64,000 nucleotides of DNA, from the NCBI GenBank assembly GCA_963790575.1, contig CAWBPD010000001.1:124001-188000 (forward strand). The letters are read 5' to 3'. The DNA is from CAVTSA01 sp963790575 (GTDB taxonomy: Bacteria > Chloroflexota > Dormibacteria > Dormibacterales > Dormibacteraceae). The translations under genes and the position numbers were made by a program. Positions 17,044-25,773 of this stretch are shown one piece after another. Each line of letters starts with the position of its first letter. Position 1 is the first letter of the stretch. The notes below the pieces were generated by a model that did not search any database, was not told where the DNA came from, and saw only the letters and a list, made by a program, of their open reading frames with translations.

Positions 17044-18573
17044 ATGGAGGGAGTGGAGCTTTCGCGGGAGCAGTCCCGGCTCCTGAGGCGACTGGTGACC
17101 GTCCTCGAAGCGGGCTGGGGTGTGGACGCCATCTGGCTGTCCGGGAGCCTGGCCGCCGGTGCAGGCGACGAGTTCAGCGATCTCGACGTGCACGTGGCGA
17201 CCGCCGGCCCGGCGGCTCAGGACTGGACCGCGATCGCTCGTGACGCCGGCGCGGTGTTCGCCCGGGCACGCACCGGCAGCACCGCGGTCCTGGTGAACGC
17301 GGTCACCGACGAAGGCGCGAGGTTCGACCTCGTCGTCCACCCCACCGCTGAGCTGGACCGGGGCGTGCAGGATCCGGTGGCGGTGCTTCGGGATGCGCGC
17401 GGCATCCTGGCCCGGGTCCCACGCCGGGACAGCCGGCAGGCGCCCCGAGCCGAGGAGGTTGTGGCCGGGGTCGAGGAGTTCCTGCGCTCGCTCCTGCTGC
17501 TTGGCGTCGTGGGACCGCGGGAGGAGTGGCTGAGCGCGGAGGCGGGCTCGTTGTGGATGCTCAATCTCCTGACCAACCTGATGCGGGCCGAGAACGGCGA
17601 GGCCGCCGGTGGTTCGGCCCTGCGCTTGAACCGGCGGCTGACCGACGAGCAGAAGGACGTGCTTTGGCGGCTCCCGCCGCTCGCCCCCAGCCGCATCTCG
17701 GTGGTTGCCTTTCAGATGGCCCTGGCCCGCGATTTCCTGCCCCGGGCGCGGCGTCTCTGTGAACAGCTTGGGGCCCCTTTCCCCGCACGGTTCGAGGCCG
17801 CGGTTCGCCGGCGCTTGGACGGCGTACTGGATCCGGGTGGGACCGCAACCGCATCCCGCACCAGGACCCGTCCGGCGGGTGGCGATGAGACGCGCTATGA
17901 CGGTGTCTCGGAGTGGTACGACGCGCGGTTTGCGGGCTATGGCGATCTCAGCGACTCGCTGTCAAGCTCCTCAGAGCTGATCCGTCTTCTCGGCCCGGGT
18001 GGAGGGCCCTGCCTCGACGTCGCGTGCGGCGGCGGACTCCACCACCCGGCGGTCGCATCCACCGGCCGCCAGCCGATCATCGGCATCGACCTCTCGATGG
18101 ACCAGCTCCGCGTCGCCCATAGCCGCGGCGTGGCCAGGCTGGCGCAGGCGAGCGCGACCGGACTGCCGTTTCCCGACCAGACGTTGACCACCGTGGTCTG
18201 CACCTATCTGCACACCGACGTCGACGACATGGTCCCGGTTCTGGCCGAGGTCTGGCGGGTGCTGCGGCCCGGAGGCCGGGTGGTCTATCTCGGCGTCCAT
18301 CCCTGCTTCTGGGGGCACTTCGTGGAGAACCCCTTCGGGCCCGGCCGCATCGTCCATCCGGGGTACCTGGACACAGGCTGGATCGACTCGCCGTACTGGC
18401 GCGACTCCGCGGGGCTGCGGGCAAAAGTCGGCGCGCGCCACGTCACCACCAGCGAACTGGTCAACGCGTTTCTCAGGGCCGGCCTCAGTCTGGAGCAGCT
18501 CCACGAGCCGGAGAGCAGCTCCGGGCATGCGGACCGGATCGGGATCACAGCCACCCGCCCCCACGGCCGCTGA
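17044..18573 (+). CDS. Fusion of nucleotidyltransferase-like and SAM-methyltransferase domains
   Basis: About 509 residues. Residues about 20-130 look like a pol-beta/aminoglycoside-adenylyltransferase fold: GSLAAG then DEFSDLDVHV give the GS...DxD catalytic signature, and RFDLVVH may be the third acidic site. A helical middle (about 140-270) resembles the helical domain of such enzymes. Residues about 285-509 are a class I methyltransferase with the SAM motif LDVACGGG and a later LRPGGRVVYLG strand. The substrate is unknown; antibiotic or nucleotide modification is possible. ATG 17044 has no visible Shine-Dalgarno; a TTG at 17014 in the same frame is the alternative. Confidence 0.8.
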   Translation: MEGVELSREQSRLLRRLVTVLEAGWGVDAIWLSGSLAAGAGDEFSDLDVHVATAGPAAQDWTAIARDAGAVFARARTGSTAVLVNAVTDEGARFDLVVHPTAELDRGVQDPVAVLRDARGILARVPRRDSRQAPRAEEVVAGVEEFLRSLLLLGVVGPREEWLSAEAGSLWMLNLLTNLMRAENGEAAGGSALRLNRRLTDEQKDVLWRLPPLAPSRISVVAFQMALARDFLPRARRLCEQLGAPFPARFEAAVRRRLDGVLDPGGTATASRTRTRPAGGDETRYDGVSEWYDARFAGYGDLSDSLSSSSELIRLLGPGGGPCLDVACGGGLHHPAVASTGRQPIIGIDLSMDQLRVAHSRGVARLAQASATGLPFPDQTLTTVVCTYLHTDVDDMVPVLAEVWRVLRPGGRVVYLGVHPCFWGHFVENPFGPGRIVHPGYLDTGWIDSPYWRDSAGLRAKVGARHVTTSELVNAFLRAGLSLEQLHEPESSSGHADRIGITATRPHGR

Positions 18574-18633
18574 CGGCATGAACCATCCGCGCACGCACGA
18601 TCGCCGGCAAACGCACGTCATCCGGTACCGCAT

Positions 18634-18653
18634 GAGGTTGCAGTGCCGGCAAT
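18634..18653. repeat. Family A-related element upstream of the Tad-like locus
   Basis: GAGGTTGCAGTGCCGGCAAT, preceded by CCGCATG. All but one base match 51299-51318 beside the type IV-like locus. Its reverse complement contains the family A core ATTGCCGGCA. A second GCCGGCAA lies at about 18603-18610. Confidence 0.65.
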
Positions 18654-18759
18654 CGAACCTTTGGTCGAGCGAACGTTGTCCGGGCGCCGTCCGGCACCCA
18701 TCAAGTAGGCTCTTGCACTGCATGCAAACGACTGCGTGGCGCCAGGGGAGGGGGCGCCG

Positions 18760-19386
18760 ATGACGAGGGCCGGGCGGATCGCGCTGCTGGCCGGCACGCC
18801 GCTGATCATGCTGGCCGTGATCGGGGCCATCTACTTTCAGATCTACACCTCGTCGCATGCCTCGAAGCAGGCCTGGATGGTGACCCAGGACGTGGTCGCC
18901 GGGACCCTCTTCACGTCCAGCAACGTGGAACGGGTCACGATTCCCGACGCCTCGCCCTCGTTCGCCGTCCTGGCCCAGGACCCGATCCGCAGCGGCCTCC
19001 GCGCCGGGCACCGGATCTCCGCCTCGACGTTGCTCACCCCGTCAGACATTCTGAGCGGGAGCCAGGTGCTGGCCCCGGTGGTGTTCTCGGCCGCTCCCAA
19101 CCTCTCCGCCGGGGACCAGGTGGATGTCTACGCGGTGGTGGACGGGACCGTGACCGAGGTCGGCCGCGACCTGGTGATCGCGAGTCCGCAGTCACTCTGG
19201 GTGCCCGCGCGCGACGAGGCGGACTGGGTCGCGCTGCGGGGGACCAACGTGACGCTGGTGGCGGTCCGCAGCAGCGGCACCGGCAGCCCCCAGACCGACC
19301 AGGTTGGGGTGCAGCAGGCGATCGCGGCGTTGAACCGGGCGGCGGGCGGCGCCGGGCCCTCGCCCAGTCCCGCCCCGGGGAGCTGA
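18760..19386 (+). CDS. CpaB/RcpC-like SAF-domain protein of a Tad-like system
   Basis: 208 residues: one N-terminal membrane anchor (about 8-30), then a SAF domain (VTQDVVAGTLFTSSNVERV, about 38-60) and a second beta-rich part (AGDQVDVYAVVDG) typical of CpaB/RcpC. In Tad pili this protein is periplasmic or outside the membrane and helps to assemble the pilus channel. ATG 18760 has GGGGAGGGGG just upstream. It is the first gene of the locus; the TadZ-like gene begins 12 nt after its stop. Confidence 0.75.
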   Translation: MTRAGRIALLAGTPLIMLAVIGAIYFQIYTSSHASKQAWMVTQDVVAGTLFTSSNVERVTIPDASPSFAVLAQDPIRSGLRAGHRISASTLLTPSDILSGSQVLAPVVFSAAPNLSAGDQVDVYAVVDGTVTEVGRDLVIASPQSLWVPARDEADWVALRGTNVTLVAVRSSGTGSPQTDQVGVQQAIAALNRAAGGAGPSPSPAPGS

Positions 19387-19397
19387 GGGGTCCGGCC

Positions 19398-20198
19398 TTG
19401 AGCTACGTCATCAGCTGGGTGGGAATCAAGGATGGACAGGGCGTCACCACGTCGGCGCTGGCCCTCGCCTACCAGCTGGCCCGCGACCACCCGGTGCTGG
19501 TCATCGACGCCGACCAGTCGGGCACGGGTACGCTGGCCGACCTGCTCGACATCGATCCCGGGGCGCGTGGCATGGCGCGCTTCGCCGGCAACCTGCCGGC
19601 GATCACCGCCGCCATGCTGCGCGACGAGGCGACGCCGGTCCCGGGACGCCGTGCCCTGTACTGCATCGCGGGACTCAATGGCCTCTGTGGAAAGCCCGTC
19701 TACAGCCTGGTCGCCGAACTCGAGCAGGGGCAGGCGCTGAGCCAGGTGCCGTTCAGCTATGTCGTGATCGACTGGGGCAGTGCGTGGTCGCATGCCGGCC
19801 TGGACTCACCGCCGCGGGCGGCGGGAGCGATGTGCCGGCTCTCGGACCGGGTCTTCGTGCAGCTGATGGACAGCCCCGCCCTCCTTACGCGCGGCATCCG
19901 GGTCTTGCAGCAGGCTCAGCCGGCCCGTGCCGAGCTGATCCTGCTCGAGCGCCGGGGCCGCGAACTCCGGAACGAGGTGCGGGGAGCCCTCGCCGCCCAG
20001 CTGCCGCAGTTGGAGCTGGCGGCCACCATCCGGTGGGACCCGAAGGCGTCCCAGACCGCGGAGGATCGCTGCACCACCCTCGACAGCCAGGGAGCGCACC
20101 TGGTGCGCGCGCTGGACATCGTGGGCCGCGCCCGCCCGGTCCTCGAGTCGCGCCAAGAGCGGGCCGCCGCACAGCCCTCGGCGAGCCCCGCTCCATAG
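19398..20198 (+). CDS. TadZ/CpaE-like MinD-family ATPase
   Basis: 266 residues of ParA/MinD fold. The P-loop is deviant (IKDGQGVTTSALALAY) and lacks the usual KGGxGKT pattern; an Asp after the hydrophobic strand (LVIDADQSG) is kept. This resembles TadZ/CpaE proteins, which place Tad machinery at a cell site. TTG 19398 follows a GAGGGG stretch. It sits between the CpaB-like and CpaF-like genes, as in Tad operons. The altered P-loop may mean weak or no ATP hydrolysis. Confidence 0.7.
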   Translation: MSYVISWVGIKDGQGVTTSALALAYQLARDHPVLVIDADQSGTGTLADLLDIDPGARGMARFAGNLPAITAAMLRDEATPVPGRRALYCIAGLNGLCGKPVYSLVAELEQGQALSQVPFSYVVIDWGSAWSHAGLDSPPRAAGAMCRLSDRVFVQLMDSPALLTRGIRVLQQAQPARAELILLERRGRELRNEVRGALAAQLPQLELAATIRWDPKASQTAEDRCTTLDSQGAHLVRALDIVGRARPVLESRQERAAAQPSASPAP

Positions 20199-20274
20199 TG
20201 ACCTTTGTCCGGAGTGGGTCTCCGCCCGGCGCTAGCGTGCCTCTCTGTCGGCACCGCCGGAGGTGGGCAGGGGG

Positions 20275-21708
20275 ATGATCGAGAAGGTTCCGGTGAGTGT
20301 CGAGGCCGCGCCCCCGGCGACCTTGCCCGAGCTCCGGTGGCCGGACGTGGCCGAAGACGCTCGAGACGTGGCGAGGGCGCTCGCCGACGCGATCACCCAG
20401 CAGCGGTCGGCTCGCGATCTGACCGCGTCGGTGCAGCGGGAACAGGAGCTGCCGCACGTGGTGGGGCGGATGATCGACGCCGCCCGCCGGCAGCCACAGG
20501 CGCTGGGCCTTCACGCCAGCACCGCCGAGCGCCTCGCCTCCGACCCCGGCTTCCGCGCGCGGGTCCACCGCGGGACGGTGGTGCTTGCCTCGAGCATCAA
20601 CCCCCTCTCCCGGCTGGTCTACCTGGGCGAGGGTCTGGAGGAAATCCACGTCAACCGCTGGGACAAGTGGGTCCTCACCCGCGCCGGGCAGAAGGCGATC
20701 CTGGGGCGGGAGGGCAACCCGTTCGGCAACAACGAACAGGTCCTGACCTTCTTCCGGGAACGCGTGATCCAGCTGCCCGGTTTCCAGGGTGACCGGCAGC
20801 TGAACGAGGGCCACCCGATCGCCGAGGGCAACCTGGGCACCATCCTGCGCTGCTGCGTGGTACAGCGGCCGGCGGTGACCGGGGATTCCAGCGTCATCGC
20901 CACCGTGCGTCTGCCCACGGCGGTCACCATCCGCACGCTCGACGACTACGTCCGCGGGGCCTGCATGCCCTTCGGTGTGGCGCAGTTCCTGAGCGCCTGT
21001 GTCGCGGGCAAGGTGAACATGATCATCGCCGGCGGCACCGCGACCGGCAAGACGACGCTGCTCCGCGTGCTGTGCGGCATGATCCCGCCCGTCGAGCAGG
21101 TCCTGGTGATCGAGGACTCGGCGGAGCTGCATCTCGAACACGACCGTGGCGACGGCCGGCAGTGGCACCCTCTGGCCCAGCAGATCTGCACCGTGGCGCC
21201 GACCACCACCGACGCCGCCGACGCCGGGGTCTCGATGCGTCAGCTGGTCCGCACCGCCCTGCGGCTGCGGCCGGACCGCATCATCCTGGGCGAGGCCCGC
21301 GACTCCGCGATGGCCGAGGCCTGCTCCGCCGCCACCACCGGCCATGCCGGCTCTATGGTGTCCATCCATGCCGACGGGGCGATGCAGGGGATCACCCGAG
21401 CCGCCCAGTACGTGATGATGTCCCCCGACCTCCGGGGCACCGCCAACCTGACCCAGATCGCCAACATGCAGGTCCACCAGGCCTTCGACGTGGTGCTGCA
21501 CCTGACCTTCGACAATCGCGGCCGGCGCGTCGTCTCCGGCGTCGTCGCCCTCGGGGACGAGCCGGGTCAGGTCGAATGGCTCTACCGCCAGGACGCGCAG
21601 GTCGGAGGTCTGCGCCGGGAGGTGGCCCTGCTCGGGGACCTTCCCCCCAACCTGCGTCGCAAGCTCCAGCCGGTGCTGCCGGGCCAGGAGCTTCCGGAAG
21701 CGTCATGA
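20275..21708 (+). CDS. CpaF/TadA/VirB11-family secretion ATPase
   Basis: 477 residues. It has the N-terminal domain of CpaF-type ATPases (LVYLGEGLEEIHVNRWDKWVL, about 115-140), Walker A GGTATGKTTLL (about 252), an Asp box (VIEDSAEL), Walker B (RIILGEARD, about 335) and the His box (GHAGSMVSIHADG). It forms a hexameric motor under the membrane that drives pilus assembly or substrate export. ATG 20275 has GGAGGTGG about 9 nt upstream; GTG 20263 is rejected. It is the only VirB11/CpaF-type motor in the window, so it could serve both secretion loci. Confidence 0.92.
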   Translation: MIEKVPVSVEAAPPATLPELRWPDVAEDARDVARALADAITQQRSARDLTASVQREQELPHVVGRMIDAARRQPQALGLHASTAERLASDPGFRARVHRGTVVLASSINPLSRLVYLGEGLEEIHVNRWDKWVLTRAGQKAILGREGNPFGNNEQVLTFFRERVIQLPGFQGDRQLNEGHPIAEGNLGTILRCCVVQRPAVTGDSSVIATVRLPTAVTIRTLDDYVRGACMPFGVAQFLSACVAGKVNMIIAGGTATGKTTLLRVLCGMIPPVEQVLVIEDSAELHLEHDRGDGRQWHPLAQQICTVAPTTTDAADAGVSMRQLVRTALRLRPDRIILGEARDSAMAEACSAATTGHAGSMVSIHADGAMQGITRAAQYVMMSPDLRGTANLTQIANMQVHQAFDVVLHLTFDNRGRRVVSGVVALGDEPGQVEWLYRQDAQVGGLRREVALLGDLPPNLRRKLQPVLPGQELPEAS

Positions 21709-21730
21709 GGCACATCGCCGTTGAGGGCCA

Positions 21731-21784
21731 AGTGTCCGCACTCGGACGCTACCGCGCTGCCGGGAGGGTCCCACTGCGGACACT
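21731..21784. repeat. Family B intergenic inverted repeat, copy 2, inside the Tad-like operon
   Basis: AGTGTCCGCA (21731-21740) pairs perfectly with TGCGGACACT (21775-21784). The stretch after the left arm (CTCGGACGCT) and after the right arm (CGGGCCCTTAGCC) match those at 3451-3513 with few changes. It fills most of the 100-nt gap between cpaF-like and tadB-like genes and could dampen downstream expression. Confidence 0.75.
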
Positions 21785-21808
21785 CGGGCCCTTAGCCGGG
21801 CGTCGTCC

Positions 21809-22720
21809 ATGAATCCACTCCTGATCGTGATCGAGGTCCTCTTCGTGCTCGGCCTCTGGGCCCTCTTCCTGGTCCTCGCCGGCCGGACCGGTGCGGGAGA
21901 CGCCCTGCGCCGGCCCCTGGCGGGTCCGGTGCGGGCGGTGCTCGGCCGCGAACGCCAGCTGGCGGCCGACCTCGGCTGGCCCAATCGCGGCTGGGTAGCT
22001 TTGCGCGCGACGGTCGCGGTGGCAGGACTCCTGGTCGGCATCTGGCTGGGAACCCCGCTTACCATCGTGGGCGCGTTCCTGCTCGGGCTCCTGGGGCTCC
22101 CCTACGTGGTCTCCGGTCGCGCCAGCCAGCGACGCCTGGTCCGCGATCAGGCCCTGGTGGAGATGGTGCGCAGCGTGACCTCGCTGGTCCGCGACTCGAG
22201 CCAGACCATCGACGCCGCGCTCACCGAGCAGGGGGTGCATCCGCATCCCTCGGTGCGCACCATCCTGGCACCGCTGGCCCGGTCCCGCGTCTCCATCCGC
22301 GAGCGTCTCCGGGAGGTCGACCGGCTGGCGCTGAGCCCGATCGCAAACCGCATCTGTCTGGACCTTCTGATCGCCCAGTCGGTGACGCCGGAGGCGTTCC
22401 TCAACGTCGCCTCCCGGGTGTTGCTGCCGCAGTACGAGCGCGACCTCGAGATCCAGCGGCGCAACCACGCGGCGGCTTCTGGTGCCCGGGCCACGGTGCT
22501 GGTGGTGGTGACCTTGATGGGGGTGCTGCTGGCGATGGTCATGCGCACCACCTCGCTCCGCCACGCCTACGCGACACCGCTGGGCCAGATCATGCTGCTG
22601 GTGATCGCCGGCATGGTCGCCTTCATCCTGTTCCTGGTCCACCTGTTCACCCCTCGCACGGAATGGGTGCACTGGGACCTGGCCGAGATGGACCGGATCC
22701 TGGAGCGTCGCTATGCGTGA
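21809..22720 (+). CDS. TadB-like membrane platform protein (GspF/T2SSF domain)
   Basis: 303 residues with two N-terminal membrane helices (about 5-25 and 68-100), a cytoplasmic T2SSF-type helical region (about 115-230, VRSVTSLVRDSSQTIDAAL) and two C-terminal helices (about 232-285). This is the layout of TadB, which couples the CpaF motor to pilin assembly. The start codon follows the repeat-filled gap without a strong ribosome-binding site. It overlaps the next gene by 8 nt, so the two are translationally coupled. Confidence 0.8.
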   Translation: MNPLLIVIEVLFVLGLWALFLVLAGRTGAGDALRRPLAGPVRAVLGRERQLAADLGWPNRGWVALRATVAVAGLLVGIWLGTPLTIVGAFLLGLLGLPYVVSGRASQRRLVRDQALVEMVRSVTSLVRDSSQTIDAALTEQGVHPHPSVRTILAPLARSRVSIRERLREVDRLALSPIANRICLDLLIAQSVTPEAFLNVASRVLLPQYERDLEIQRRNHAAASGARATVLVVVTLMGVLLAMVMRTTSLRHAYATPLGQIMLLVIAGMVAFILFLVHLFTPRTEWVHWDLAEMDRILERRYA

Positions 22721-23657
22721 GTGGGCGCCCGCGCTGCTCGTCCTCCTGGTGGGCGTGCTCGGGCTCTTCCTGCTCTGGCGGCTGGGCGCCTGGACCCCGG
22801 CCTCGGTCAAGACCTTCCGGCGGCTCGCCACGCGGCACGGGATCCGGCTGCAGACGCCTCTCGCCGAGCGCGTGTTGGGACGGGCGCCCGTGCTGCGGCG
22901 GCTCCAGGACGCCACCGACGTGGGGCGGCTGCTGCTGATCGCCGGCCGGCCCGCGGGCGCCGCCGCCTGGACCCTGCGCCAGGTCGCAGTCGCGGTGGTG
23001 ATGGCGGCGATCCTGCTCGCGATGGACGCGGTGACCCTGGCCTCGGAGGGCCGCCTCGCGTTCCCTCCCTACCTGGCCTTCGCGTTCGGCCTGGCGTGGT
23101 GGCTGCTCGGCTACGTGCGACTGCGCAACGCCGCGCAGCGCCGCCGGGATCAGCTCGAGCGGGCGGCCCAGCAGTCGTTCGTGGAGCTGGCGCTGCTGAC
23201 CTCGACGCGGCAGCTCCCGGTCGCGGTGGCGTTCGAGGAGGTGGTGGCGCCGTCCCAGAGCGACCGGACTCTGTTCGAGCTGTTCGGCGGCGAGGCCTGG
23301 CGGCCCCTGGTGGAAGCGACCCAGGCCCGCCCCGCGAACGCCGCCGCCGTACCCGAGGTCGGATCCTCACTGCGCAGCACAGCGGACCTCTACACCGCCA
23401 TCGGCGACAGCTACGGCGTCCCCTCGCTCTCGCTGTTGGGGACCAACCTGCACCGAATCAACGACAAGGGCCAGGCGCCGGCCGAGGTGCTGACGGCGCT
23501 GGCGCGGACCGCGGCTGACGAACAGGTGGCCGCGATGCTGGTCCGCACCGAGCAGGCACGCGTTCGCCAGGCGATCCCGGTCGGGCTGATGGTGCTGCCC
23601 TTGCTGGCGCTGATCGGGTTCCCGCTCATCCTCTCCCTGCAGGCGCTGTTCGCATGA
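22713..23657 (+). CDS. TadC-like membrane platform protein (GspF/T2SSF domain)
   Basis: 314 residues: an N-terminal helix (about 5-22), two middle helices (about 88-135), a T2SSF helical domain (about 150-285, including VLTALARTAADEQVAAMLVRTEQARVR with many Arg and Glu) and a final hydrophobic helix (about 288-312). It pairs with the TadB-like protein to form the inner-membrane platform. It overlaps its neighbours on both sides (8 nt before, 4 nt after), the sign of a tight operon. Confidence 0.8.
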   Translation: MREWAPALLVLLVGVLGLFLLWRLGAWTPASVKTFRRLATRHGIRLQTPLAERVLGRAPVLRRLQDATDVGRLLLIAGRPAGAAAWTLRQVAVAVVMAAILLAMDAVTLASEGRLAFPPYLAFAFGLAWWLLGYVRLRNAAQRRRDQLERAAQQSFVELALLTSTRQLPVAVAFEEVVAPSQSDRTLFELFGGEAWRPLVEATQARPANAAAVPEVGSSLRSTADLYTAIGDSYGVPSLSLLGTNLHRINDKGQAPAEVLTALARTAADEQVAAMLVRTEQARVRQAIPVGLMVLPLLALIGFPLILSLQALFA

Positions 23658-24046
23658 CGCTCCGTCTCGCCCGGGCCGCGCTCGCGCTGCTGATCACTGC
23701 CCTCGAGGTGGTGCTCGCGCTGCGGGTGTTGGGGATGCCTGACTTGGGTGCTGCGAAGACGTTCTTGAGCGGGCCGGTGCCGACCCTGCCGCAGTCGGTC
23801 GCCATGCTGGAGCTGATCCTGTGGGTGCTGCTGGCCGTCGCCTCGGCGGTGGCGGTGGTGGCGGCCGTACGCGAGGCGCGCAGGGTGGTGCCGGAGATGT
23901 CGATCCGCCGCGGGTGGAGCGTGGCGGTGGTGCTGTGCGGGGCCGCGATCCTGCTCGCCGGCGCGGCGCATCAGCTGGCACCACCGTCGATCGGCCTCGA
24001 CGGCGGCGGTTCCGTCTCTCAGGCGACGCGAGCGCTGGGGCCGTAG
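23654..24046 (+). CDS. Small membrane protein of the Tad-like operon, unknown role
   Basis: 130 residues with three probable membrane helices (about 5-28, 48-70 and 90-108) and short polar ends. There is no type III signal peptide of Flp pilins and no prepilin-peptidase motif, so it is neither pilin nor peptidase by sequence. The ATGA overlap with the TadC-like stop codon shows co-translation. It may be an extra platform subunit. Confidence 0.7.
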   Translation: MTLRLARAALALLITALEVVLALRVLGMPDLGAAKTFLSGPVPTLPQSVAMLELILWVLLAVASAVAVVAAVREARRVVPEMSIRRGWSVAVVLCGAAILLAGAAHQLAPPSIGLDGGGSVSQATRALGP

Positions 24047-24047
24047 G

Positions 24048-25745
24048 GTGACTGCGATGGACCCAGCGCCGGTCCGCGTCCGGACTCTCACGTTCGTACC
24101 TCTCTTCAGCGAGGCGGACGATCCGCCCGCCGCCCGCTGGCTGCGCGAGGTCGCCAACCCCGCCGCCCGGGTCCCGGCCCGGGTGGCGCTCATGCCGCGG
24201 AGCGGGATCGGCTTCTTCGAGGCGACCGGCGACGCGGCCCGCCGGCTGGACCTGGTCTGGTCACAGGCGGTACCCCCGGACACCTCGCCGGTGGTGGTCA
24301 CGCTCCACCACCCCGCGCTGCCCGGGTACCTGGACGGCCTCGACGCCGCCTTCGTGGTCGGCCTCGCCGGCGGTGATCGCGACGGCATCTACGCGGAGCG
24401 TCCGAACGTCAAGGTGGTGGACAGCGCCGAACCCTCACAGGTCCTGCTGGCGGCGGCGCGGGCCTGGAACGACCCCCGAGACCCTGCCTTCCTGCTCCCT
24501 GCCGAACCGGCCCCGGGCAGCGGGCCGCGGCCGCTGGAGCCGAAGGCGCCCGAGCCCCCCGAGCCGGACTCCGACTTCTTCGACGAGATCTTCGGAGAGC
24601 GCCCGCTCGCGACCCGGCCAGCCGGGGAGATCGTTCCCGAACCCTGGGGCCCACTTCCCGTCACCGAGGAGCCGGTGCAGCGGGCGCCGGAGCCGGAGCA
24701 CCTGCCGCCCCCCGGTGGCCCGCCGGCTCCGGAGACGGCCCGGGTGGCCGACGACCCGCTGGCGGCGCTGGCGGCGCTGAAGCCGGTGCCGGTCGAGCGT
24801 GCGGGTCCCGAGCGGCCCGCGGGCGGCCGCCGGCGGCGTCCTGACCTGCCGCCCGAGCCTCCCGCCGAGATCGAGGACGGAGGACCCCGCGGGTTCCTGC
24901 AGCGGATCCGTCTGGCCCTCGGCCGGCAGCGTCCGATCCAGGTCCCGGGCGAGATCGGCGACCTGCTGCTCGGCACCCGGCCGGCGCCCCTGGTGGTGGT
25001 CGGGTCGCGCAAGGGCGGGGTGGGCAAGACCGCGCTCGCGGCGGGCCTGGCGCAGGTCGCGGGCTATTCGCTCGACGGCCGGGCCGGGGTGGCCGCGCTG
25101 GTCGACCAGAACATCAACAACGCCGATCAGTGGGGGCGCCTCCGCCTGCCGGAGGGAGTGACCACGGTCCGGGAGGTGATGGGCAGGCTGGCGCAGGGGG
25201 AGGAGTTCCCGGCCGCGCCCGCCTACGCCCGGACGCCCGCACTGGCGGTCTTCCCCGAGTCGCGCGACCCCGGGGACGGGTATCCGGCGGTGCTTATCGA
25301 GCGCTTCGCCAGGAACCTGCGGTCACGCTACGTGTTCACTGTCATCGACCTTCCCAACGCGCTGCCCGCGTTCACCTCCGCCGAGGCCTCGGTCACCGCC
25401 GCCTACGTGGGGCAGGCGGACCTGGTCCTGGTTCCGACCACCGACGATCCCAACGCGCTGCGAGGTGCGCTGGAGTATCTGGCCACGCCCTCGATGCGGC
25501 AAAAGGCGGCCATCGTGCCTTACATCGTCTCCGGCGAACGCGGGATCCGCGACCATCCCAAGGTCCTGGATCTGCTGGAGCAGATCCGCGAGCGCGCGGT
25601 CGCCGTGGTGCCCTTTCCGCGGACCGAGAAAGCGACGCTGGCCGTGGTCCAGGGCGCCAGCGTGCTGGACGTCGACACCCGCCTGCGCAACGCGTACATC
25701 GACCTCGCGTCGACGGTGGCGCGGGTGCTGGTCCGGGGCATCTGA
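24048..25745 (+). CDS. MinD/ParA-family ATPase with long N-terminal extension
   Basis: 565 residues. Residues 1-150 form a globular region of unknown type. About 150-285 is Pro/Glu-rich and probably disordered. About 310-565 is a MinD/CpaE-type ATPase with an intact deviant Walker A (SRKGGVGKTALAAGL), the switch region (VTVIDLPNALPAF) and VIVPTTDDPNAL-like strands. Unlike the TadZ-like protein it keeps the catalytic P-loop, so it may be the active partner of a heterodimer. GTG 24048 overlaps the end of the previous gene's region by only a base or two. Later genes in the cluster are not standard Tad genes. Confidence 0.82.
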   Translation: MTAMDPAPVRVRTLTFVPLFSEADDPPAARWLREVANPAARVPARVALMPRSGIGFFEATGDAARRLDLVWSQAVPPDTSPVVVTLHHPALPGYLDGLDAAFVVGLAGGDRDGIYAERPNVKVVDSAEPSQVLLAAARAWNDPRDPAFLLPAEPAPGSGPRPLEPKAPEPPEPDSDFFDEIFGERPLATRPAGEIVPEPWGPLPVTEEPVQRAPEPEHLPPPGGPPAPETARVADDPLAALAALKPVPVERAGPERPAGGRRRRPDLPPEPPAEIEDGGPRGFLQRIRLALGRQRPIQVPGEIGDLLLGTRPAPLVVVGSRKGGVGKTALAAGLAQVAGYSLDGRAGVAALVDQNINNADQWGRLRLPEGVTTVREVMGRLAQGEEFPAAPAYARTPALAVFPESRDPGDGYPAVLIERFARNLRSRYVFTVIDLPNALPAFTSAEASVTAAYVGQADLVLVPTTDDPNALRGALEYLATPSMRQKAAIVPYIVSGERGIRDHPKVLDLLEQIRERAVAVVPFPRTEKATLAVVQGASVLDVDTRLRNAYIDLASTVARVLVRGI

Positions 25746-25773
25746 GGCCGCCGGGTCTCGAGGAGCTTTGCCC

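Noticed and set aside
19885..21501. 538-codon frame antisense to the CpaF-like gene
   Set aside because: Low-complexity His/Gly/Arg composition; it mirrors the third-position GC bias of the real gene.
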